From: JBBDWJ01 sp040902925
GTDB lineage: Bacteria > Acidobacteriota > Terriglobia > Bryobacterales > UBA6623
Length of the DNA stretch: 26,289 nt
Assembly (NCBI GenBank): GCA_040902925.1
Contig: JBBDWJ010000183.1
Coordinates: forward strand, 1-26,289
Direction of reading: 5' to 3'
How positions within the stretch are numbered: the stretch's first letter is position 1; the number at the start of each line of letters is the position of its first letter. Shown here piece after piece: positions 21,652 to 26,289 of the stretch. The notes under the pieces were generated by a model. The model saw only the letters and a program-made list of their open reading frames with translations. It was not told the origin of the DNA and did no database searches. The position numbers and the translations under genes were made by a program.

Positions 21652-23184
21652 ATGCCGAACGGTCAACCCAAAAAGCGCTCGTTGATTCTGGCCGGCGGCG
21701 GCATGAAAGTCGGCTTTCAGGCCGGTGTGCTGCAAGTGTGGCTCGACGAAGCCGGGCTCGAGTTCGACCATGCGGATGGAGCTAGCGGCGGCTGTTTCAA
21801 TCTGGCTATGTACTGCCAGGGCATGAGCGGAACGCAGATCGCCGACAACTGGCGCAACCTCAATCCCTTTCTTCCGGTGGACTTCAATCTGGAGCAGTAC
21901 TGGAAGCTGCTCAACGCTCCGTCGATTCTTACCTACGATAATTTTCGAAAGAACGTGCTGCCGTTTTGGGGGATTGATTGGAATCGGATTCAGCAGTCCG
22001 ATCGCGTCGGCACGTTCAACGTCTTCAACTTCTCGAAGAAACAACTCGAGGTCATCCCCAACGGCCGCATGAGCGAGGACCTCCTGATCGCAAGCGTCTC
22101 GCTGCCGATGTGGTTTCCGCCGGTGCGGATCTTCGGCCAGACTTATTTTGACGCTGTCTACATCAGCGACGCCAACGTCGAGGAAGCGATTCGGCGCGGG
22201 GCGGATGAAATCTGGGCGATCTGGACGGTCAGCACGCGGGACGAATGGCTCGACGGCTTCGTGGCGCAGTACTTCCAGATCATCGAAACCGTGGCCGACA
22301 CGAACTTTTTCGGCATCTGGAAGCGCATCGAGCGTAACAACGAAGAAATCGCCGCGGGCAAGCCGGGGGAGTTCGGCCGCTCGATCGCGCTCAAGCTGCT
22401 GCAAGCCGAAGTGCCGGTGCACTACCTGTTCAATCTTTCCAAAGACCGCATGGCGGAGTCGGTCAACCTGGGGGTTCAGACCGCGCGGCAATGGTGCCGC
22501 GAGCAGGGCGTCGCCTTAAAACCGGGGAGCGAGTCGCCGATCGACATTCACACCGTCGACACGCGGCTGCAGTTCACCGAAGAGATGAAGGGCCATATCG
22601 GCGCCGGAGAAAGCGACCCCGAATCGGGCTGGCTGAGAGGCAAGAAGAACGGCGATGACTGGATGTTCCACCTTGCCATCGAGGTGGAGGGCGTTAACCG
22701 CTTCGTCAGCAACCCGGCGCACGAGGCCGCCGCCGAGGGATGGGTGAACGCGGGCCCGCTCGGCAAGCGGCTGGCAGTGGAAAAAGGCGTCTTCAACCTG
22801 TTCACGCACAAAGACGATCCGAACGAGAAGCAGATGCTCTACCGGCTGTTCTTTCGAGACAAGGGCGGCAAGCCGTATACGCTGTCGGGACACAAGATCG
22901 TCAAGGACGACGCCGAGCTCGACGTTTGGACCGACACCACCACGCTGTTCACCAAAATCTTTGAGGGGCACGTGGATCGCGCCGGCGAAGCCGCGGCGCC
23001 GCTTTACGGCGCGGGAGTTCTGCGCATCTACATGCTGGATTTTATGCGCCAGCTCACGACGTTCCGCGTGGAAGGACCCACCGTCCATGACCGCGTGGCG
23101 GCTTTGAACCGCTTCGGTAAGTTGTTTCTCGGCAAGCTGTGGGACGTTTACGGACGGCGTGTTCTCGAATACGGCCCGCTCTGA
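21652..23184 (+). CDS. Patatin-like phospholipase with a C-terminal domain seen in cholesterol-oxidase-like fusions
   Basis: This 510-residue lipid acyl hydrolase has the patatin oxyanion motif GGGMKVG at residues 15-21, the nucleophile elbow GASGG with Ser45, and the dyad acid Asp167 in YFDAVYISDANV. The usual DG[GA] reads DAV, a mild departure. The second half, about 310-500, is a separate domain: VFNLFTHKDD, MLYRLFFRDKGGKPYTLSGH, KIVKDDAELDVWTDTTTLF and LRIYMLDFMRQLTTFRVEG. I remember this module inside large GMC oxidoreductase/hydrolase fusion proteins annotated as cholesterol oxidases. The next gene encodes such an oxidoreductase. There is no signal peptide. Substrates are probably lipid or sterol esters, by inference from the pairing. 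Confidence 0.85.
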   Translation: MPNGQPKKRSLILAGGGMKVGFQAGVLQVWLDEAGLEFDHADGASGGCFNLAMYCQGMSGTQIADNWRNLNPFLPVDFNLEQYWKLLNAPSILTYDNFRKNVLPFWGIDWNRIQQSDRVGTFNVFNFSKKQLEVIPNGRMSEDLLIASVSLPMWFPPVRIFGQTYFDAVYISDANVEEAIRRGADEIWAIWTVSTRDEWLDGFVAQYFQIIETVADTNFFGIWKRIERNNEEIAAGKPGEFGRSIALKLLQAEVPVHYLFNLSKDRMAESVNLGVQTARQWCREQGVALKPGSESPIDIHTVDTRLQFTEEMKGHIGAGESDPESGWLRGKKNGDDWMFHLAIEVEGVNRFVSNPAHEAAAEGWVNAGPLGKRLAVEKGVFNLFTHKDDPNEKQMLYRLFFRDKGGKPYTLSGHKIVKDDAELDVWTDTTTLFTKIFEGHVDRAGEAAAPLYGAGVLRIYMLDFMRQLTTFRVEGPTVHDRVAALNRFGKLFLGKLWDVYGRRVLEYGPL

Positions 23185-23247
23185 CGCCGTCGAACGAGAC
23201 CTACCCACGCAATTCCAAAATTCGTGACGAGGCCTTGGAGCAGAGCC

Positions 23248-24834
23248 ATGCCAACCGATTTTGACGTCATCGTGATCGGCAGCGGGTTTGGCGGCGCCAT
23301 CACCGGCTGCCGCCTTGCCGAAGCCGGATACAAAGTGCTGATTCTCGAGCGCGGGCGGCGGTGGCGCGTCGAAGACTATCCACGCGCTCTCGACGACGAC
23401 TGGGTTTGGGACCAGGAGCACCCGGAAAAGCGCAATGGCTGGCTTGATTTCCGGGTTTATCCGAATATGGCGATCGCGCAGGGAGCGGGAGTTGGCGGCG
23501 GCTCGCTGATTTACGCCAACATTTCGGTCGAAGCCAAGCCCGATTTGTTCCAGAAAGGCTGGCCGCCGGAAATCACCTACGACGAATTGAAGCCCTATTA
23601 CGATCGCGTCGGCCGGATGATGAATATCCAGCAGATACCAGAGAATCAATGGACGCCGCGCACCAAGCTAATGAAAGAAGGCGCGGACAACACCGGATAC
23701 GGCGACCGATTCCAATTGCTCAACATGGCGGTGGCGTTCGACCCCAAGTGGAACTACGAACTTCCCGACGCGCATGGCAAGCAGCACTCGAAAACGTTTA
23801 CCAACGACCAAGGGCAGGAGCAAGGCACTTGCGTCCACCTGGGCAACTGCGACATCGGCTGCGACGTAAAAGCCAAGAACACTCTTGATCTCAACTACAT
23901 TCCCGTGGCCGAGCAAAACGGCGCGGAGGTAAGGCCGCTGCACATCGCCACGCGCATCACGCCCGTTGCTGACGGCTATCGCGTCGACTACGACCGGCTG
24001 GCCGCCGGCCAGCGCGCGGGGGGAAGCGCCACGGGAAGGCTGGTGATCCTCGCCGCGGGCTCGCTGGGCTCGACCGAGCTGTTGCTGCGCTGCCGCGATG
24101 AGTTCCGCACGCTGCCGAATCTGAGCAGCTTTTTGGGACACGGCTGGAGCAGCAACGGCGATTTTCTGACGCCGGCGTTTCACAAAGGGCGCGACGTTCG
24201 CCCCACGCGCGGCCCAACGATTACCGCCGCGATCGATTTTCTGGGTGACCGCAGCCTGAACAACCAGCATTTTTTCATCGAAGACGGCGGCTTCCCCGAC
24301 GTCATCGGCAACTATCTGCAGTCGCTGCAAAACAAGCCGCTCACCAGCCCGCGCGTAGCGGCTCTGTTGCAGACCATCCGGCTGTTTCTGCGGCAGGAGG
24401 ATCCGCTGAAGATCACAATGCCGTGGTTCGCGCAGGGCCGCGACGCCGCCGACGGCACGCTCACCTTGCGGCGAAAGCTTTTTGGCCGGCGCGAACTGCA
24501 TCTGGAGTGGAAGGTCCGCCAATCGGAGCAGACGATCAACGCGATTGTCGATATGCACAAAAAGCTGGCGCGAGCTACCGGCGGCGAGCCCATGGTGCCG
24601 ATCACCTGGCAGTTGTCAAAAGATCTGATTACGCCGCACCCGCTCGGGGGATGCAACATGGGCCCCACCGCCGCGCTGGGAGTCGTCGATCACCGAGGCG
24701 CTGTGTTTGGCTACCCTAACCTCTACGTTGCGGACGGCGGTATCGTGCCCGAAGCGATCGGCGCAAACCCGTCGAAGACAATCGGCGCGCTTGCTGAGCG
24801 AGTGGCGAAGATTATCGTCGAAGAAGGACGGTGA
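23248..24834 (+). CDS. GMC-family FAD oxidoreductase, cholesterol oxidase-like
   Basis: This 528-residue flavoenzyme would oxidise an alcohol substrate using FAD. The Rossmann motif IVIGSGFGGAITGCRLAEAG is near residues 7-26 and ends with the ribose-binding acid in LILERG. GAGVGGGSLIYANI follows near 82-95. A Cys-rich segment CVHLGNCDIGC with KAKNTLDLNY is near 200-220, typical of cholesterol-oxidase-like members. The catalytic end has HPLGGCNMG and LYVADGGIVPEAIGANPSKT. I chose ATG 23248, which has GGAG nine bases upstream; the frame is open from 23224. It starts 63 bp after the patatin gene and is likely cotranscribed. Substrate identity (sterol or other) is not decided by the sequence. Confidence 0.9.
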   Translation: MPTDFDVIVIGSGFGGAITGCRLAEAGYKVLILERGRRWRVEDYPRALDDDWVWDQEHPEKRNGWLDFRVYPNMAIAQGAGVGGGSLIYANISVEAKPDLFQKGWPPEITYDELKPYYDRVGRMMNIQQIPENQWTPRTKLMKEGADNTGYGDRFQLLNMAVAFDPKWNYELPDAHGKQHSKTFTNDQGQEQGTCVHLGNCDIGCDVKAKNTLDLNYIPVAEQNGAEVRPLHIATRITPVADGYRVDYDRLAAGQRAGGSATGRLVILAAGSLGSTELLLRCRDEFRTLPNLSSFLGHGWSSNGDFLTPAFHKGRDVRPTRGPTITAAIDFLGDRSLNNQHFFIEDGGFPDVIGNYLQSLQNKPLTSPRVAALLQTIRLFLRQEDPLKITMPWFAQGRDAADGTLTLRRKLFGRRELHLEWKVRQSEQTINAIVDMHKKLARATGGEPMVPITWQLSKDLITPHPLGGCNMGPTAALGVVDHRGAVFGYPNLYVADGGIVPEAIGANPSKTIGALAERVAKIIVEEGR

Positions 24835-24871
24835 GTTCAGCACCGATGAGGGGCAGGTGATCCGGCCTCAT

Positions 24872-24908
24872 TGATGCGTTTGACATCACCGTATCAGCGT
24901 ATCAAAAT
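24872..24908 (+). promoter_or_regulatory. vapBC promoter with operator-like repeats, predicting a leaderless mRNA
   Basis: A consensus -35 TTGACA (24880-24885) and a -10 CAAAAT (24903-24908) are exactly 17 bp apart. The GTG start at 24915 is 6 nt after the -10, so the mRNA should be leaderless. TGATG/CATCA arms (24872-24876, 24884-24888) flank the -35, and GTATCA is directly repeated at 24891 and 24899 in the spacer; both suit a ribbon-helix-helix autorepressor. Confidence 0.7.
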
Positions 24909-24914
24909 AGAAAC

Positions 24915-25154
24915 GTGAGGACGACGGTGACCCTTGACGACGACGTGCACGAAGCCGCCCTTCACCTTTCACGTACCTCCGGTAAGCGGCTAGGACAAGT
25001 GCTCTCTGAACTGGTCCGGCGGGGGCTTGCACGGCCCGATCAACCCAAGCGAAAGCGGCGTGGTCGTTTTCCGACCTTTGACGTCCCGCCGGATGCTCCG
25101 ATCATCCCTGCGTCCCGCGTGCAACAGGTCATTGATGAAGAAGGGTACCTCTAA
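24915..25154 (+). CDS. vapB: VapB-type ribbon-helix-helix antitoxin
   Basis: This 79-residue protein begins MRTTVTLDDDVHEAALHLSR (GTG start), the classic ribbon-helix-helix opening, followed by GKRLGQVLSELVRRGLARP, the second helix. The basic middle (KRKRRGR) and the acidic C-terminus with IDEEGYL fit a toxin-binding tail. It should bind operator DNA as a dimer and neutralise the PIN toxin encoded next, whose ATG lies inside its last codons (20-nt overlap). The GTG start directly follows a -10 box, so translation probably begins on a leaderless message. Its operator candidates are the repeats at 24872-24904. Confidence 0.88.
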   Translation: MRTTVTLDDDVHEAALHLSRTSGKRLGQVLSELVRRGLARPDQPKRKRRGRFPTFDVPPDAPIIPASRVQQVIDEEGYL

Positions 25155-25593
25155 ATTTTCGCAGCCGTTGCTTCTCCTTGATGTCAACGTTTTGATCGCG
25201 CTCGCTTGGCCGAACCACCAGTTTCATCGCTCCGCGACCGCAAGACTCGAACCGGCGCAGGTCCGCTGGGCAACTTGTTGCTTGACTGAGCTTGGATTCA
25301 TCCGTCTTTCTTCCGACCCACGGATAGTTGGCAAATCGGTGACGCCGATGCAGGCCGCGATGCTGCTGCAAGCCATGGTGAGTGACGAACGCCACCTTTT
25401 CCTCGACACGCTGGGCTCGCCGACGCAACCTCCCTTTCTGCCAGTTTTTGAAAGAATTCTAGGACCGAAACAGGTTACGGATTTGTATCTCTTGTCTCTA
25501 GCGGCAAACCACAAAGCGCATTTTCTGACCTTCGACGCGCGACTCAACGCCGTAAACGGCGAACACCACACTGTTGAAGTCCTCACCGCGTAG
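25135..25593 (+). CDS. vapC: VapC-type PIN-domain ribonuclease toxin
   Basis: This 152-residue toxin has the four acidic positions of the PIN domain. LLLDVNVLIALAWPNH holds Asp16, ELGFIRLSS holds the Glu, and VTDLYLLSLA and FLTFDARL hold the two later Asp residues. The WPNHxxH segment after the first motif is typical of VapC proteins. PIN toxins cleave RNA using Mg ions. The start at 25135 is chosen because the preceding in-frame residues (from 25027) are a shadow of the antitoxin and the ATG lies 20 nt before the antitoxin stop. Length and motifs are normal, so it is probably active. Confidence 0.9.
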   Translation: MKKGTSKFSQPLLLLDVNVLIALAWPNHQFHRSATARLEPAQVRWATCCLTELGFIRLSSDPRIVGKSVTPMQAAMLLQAMVSDERHLFLDTLGSPTQPPFLPVFERILGPKQVTDLYLLSLAANHKAHFLTFDARLNAVNGEHHTVEVLTA

Positions 25594-25637
25594 CGTACGT
25601 AACGACCTTTGCGACAGGAAATACGATACGCGCCGGG

Positions 25638-26289
25638 TCAGTTGGAGGTTTGCTGCGGCGGAGAGGCTGGAGCGGGCGCGGCTTGCGGGCGGCGGCGGTA
25701 GATTTCGTATTTGCGCCGCGACGGATTGGCGTTGCGGTCCCACCAACCTAAGTGGTAATCGTATTCGTACTCCCACACCTTCTCGTATTTCTCGTCCGTG
25801 AGGCCGCGCGGCCGGCCGCCGCGGGGATCCCACATCACGTACCAGTCGGCGTCTTGATAATCGTCGAACTGGTCGTCGGGGATCTTGCCACGAAACTGCT
25901 GGTTGTGGGGGGCTTCGCTGTTGAGCAGCTCTACCCAGCGCATTTCCGGCAAATAAAAATATGCTGGCATTCCTTTGACGTTGCGATAGAAAGCGATCTT
26001 TTCGCCGGGCTGAATATTCTGTTTGAGAAAGAGGACGAGCGGTCCGTTGTACGAGGCGTCGCGGAAGAACTGCCGTTCGACGACCTGATCGCAGCACGGC
26101 TGGTTGAAGTCCAGCGCGGGCCACAACAACGAGGCGGCCAAGAAGCCGGCGGCCACCTTGCGGTTGGCTGTGCGCTCGAGACCGGCGGCCGCCAAAGCAG
26201 TGAGAAGAACGGCGGCCGGTATCGTCTGGTAGTAGTGGCGCGGGCTGGCTTGTTCTTTGCCGGCAGCGATGGCGAGAGCCGGTGAAATC
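25638..26289 (-). CDS. C-terminal part of a membrane protein, possibly a GT39-like glycosyltransferase (5' end outside window)
   Basis: On the minus strand the frame is open from the window edge to the stop at 25638-25640, giving 216 residues of an incomplete protein. The first part has GKEQASPRHYYQTIPAAVLL, then a hydrophobic helix (AAGFLAASLLWPALDF). The polar remainder has VLFLKQNIQPGEKIAFYRNV, PAYFYLPEMRWVELL, ADWYVMWDPRGG and a Tyr-rich EYEYDYHLGWWDRNA. A few last membrane helices followed by a periplasmic domain containing 'P.R.Y' and YFYL is what I expect at the end of dolichyl-phosphate-mannose-type or ArnT-type (GT39-like) glycosyltransferases. The catalytic part is outside the window, so this remains a suggestion. 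Confidence 0.6.
   Translation of the reverse strand, partial: ISPALAIAAGKEQASPRHYYQTIPAAVLLTALAAAGLERTANRKVAAGFLAASLLWPALDFNQPCCDQVVERQFFRDASYNGPLVLFLKQNIQPGEKIAFYRNVKGMPAYFYLPEMRWVELLNSEAPHNQQFRGKIPDDQFDDYQDADWYVMWDPRGGRPRGLTDEKYEKVWEYEYDYHLGWWDRNANPSRRKYEIYRRRPQAAPAPASPPQQTSN

Noticed and set aside
22516..23649. Minus-strand frame over the patatin/GMC junction
   Set aside because: It spans two well-supported plus-strand genes and shows no domain pattern.
25027..25134. Upstream extension of the VapC frame
   Set aside because: This part is an alternative frame of vapB; the PIN domain begins just after the ATG at 25135.

Overview
The window reads as GC-rich chromosomal DNA from an Acidobacteriota bacterium, most likely the Solibacter/Bryobacter group (Bryobacterales). 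The strongest clue is the carboxy end of the surface protein ending at 21262. It matches, from memory, the 'Solibacter uncharacterized C-terminal domain' (TIGR03437): a VNGASFQ-type opening, then an IFG motif, then an INIQVPF-type motif. Other gene types common in that group are also present: DUF5668/DUF4097 membrane-adhesin operons, a TolB-N-like membrane protein with the YDPRIDPVVRVEARRLR-type N-terminal domain, and an ECF sigma/anti-sigma/Spy-like triad. No rRNA, tRNA, CRISPR array, transposase or prophage structural gene is visible.

Layout, left to right. 1-1881: end of a three-gene envelope operon (unknown membrane protein tail, a two-helix DUF5668-like protein, a DUF5668 plus DUF4097-like protein). 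2013-3771: a beta-type N4/N6 DNA methyltransferase overlapped by an unrecognised gene with an ExK motif, probably a restriction-modification pair. 3887-4889: a DUF433 antitoxin/DUF5615 PIN-like toxin pair. 5209-6561: ECF sigma factor, short membrane anti-sigma candidate and a Spy/CpxP/CnrX-like periplasmic protein, all overlapping. 6662-12078 (minus): a Bat-type operon in the order DUF58, BatA-like protein with a decayed metal site, double-vWA protein, without MoxR. 12178-13035 (minus): exported alpha/beta hydrolase. 13099-13612: an Unstab_antitox/ParE-type pair. 13709-14668: a DUF2419/Qng1-type queuosine salvage protein. 14808-15473 (minus) and 15632-16510 (plus): a divergent pair, a secreted protein with a 15-bp tandem repeat and a membrane TolB-N-like protein, separated by a perfect 8-bp inverted repeat. 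16718-17020: an orphan Flp-like pilin. 17623-21262: one large beta-propeller/Ig-like/TIGR03437 surface protein split by a frameshift near 18590. 21652-24834: a patatin-like lipase followed by a GMC (cholesterol oxidase-like) oxidoreductase. 24915-25593: VapBC. 25638-end (minus): tail of a polytopic membrane protein, possibly a GT39-type glycosyltransferase.

Themes. Three toxin-antitoxin pairs and one restriction-modification pair lie scattered singly among housekeeping and envelope genes rather than in one island. At least two of the TA operons have a promoter whose -10 box sits so close to the start codon that the mRNA should be leaderless. Envelope and exported functions dominate the rest. 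The least described items are the putative restriction enzyme, the frameshifted Ig-like protein, the pilin lacking its signature Glu, and the patatin/GMC pair, in which the lipase carries a domain I remember from fused cholesterol-oxidase-like proteins. All family names come from reading the translations by eye; no database search was run.
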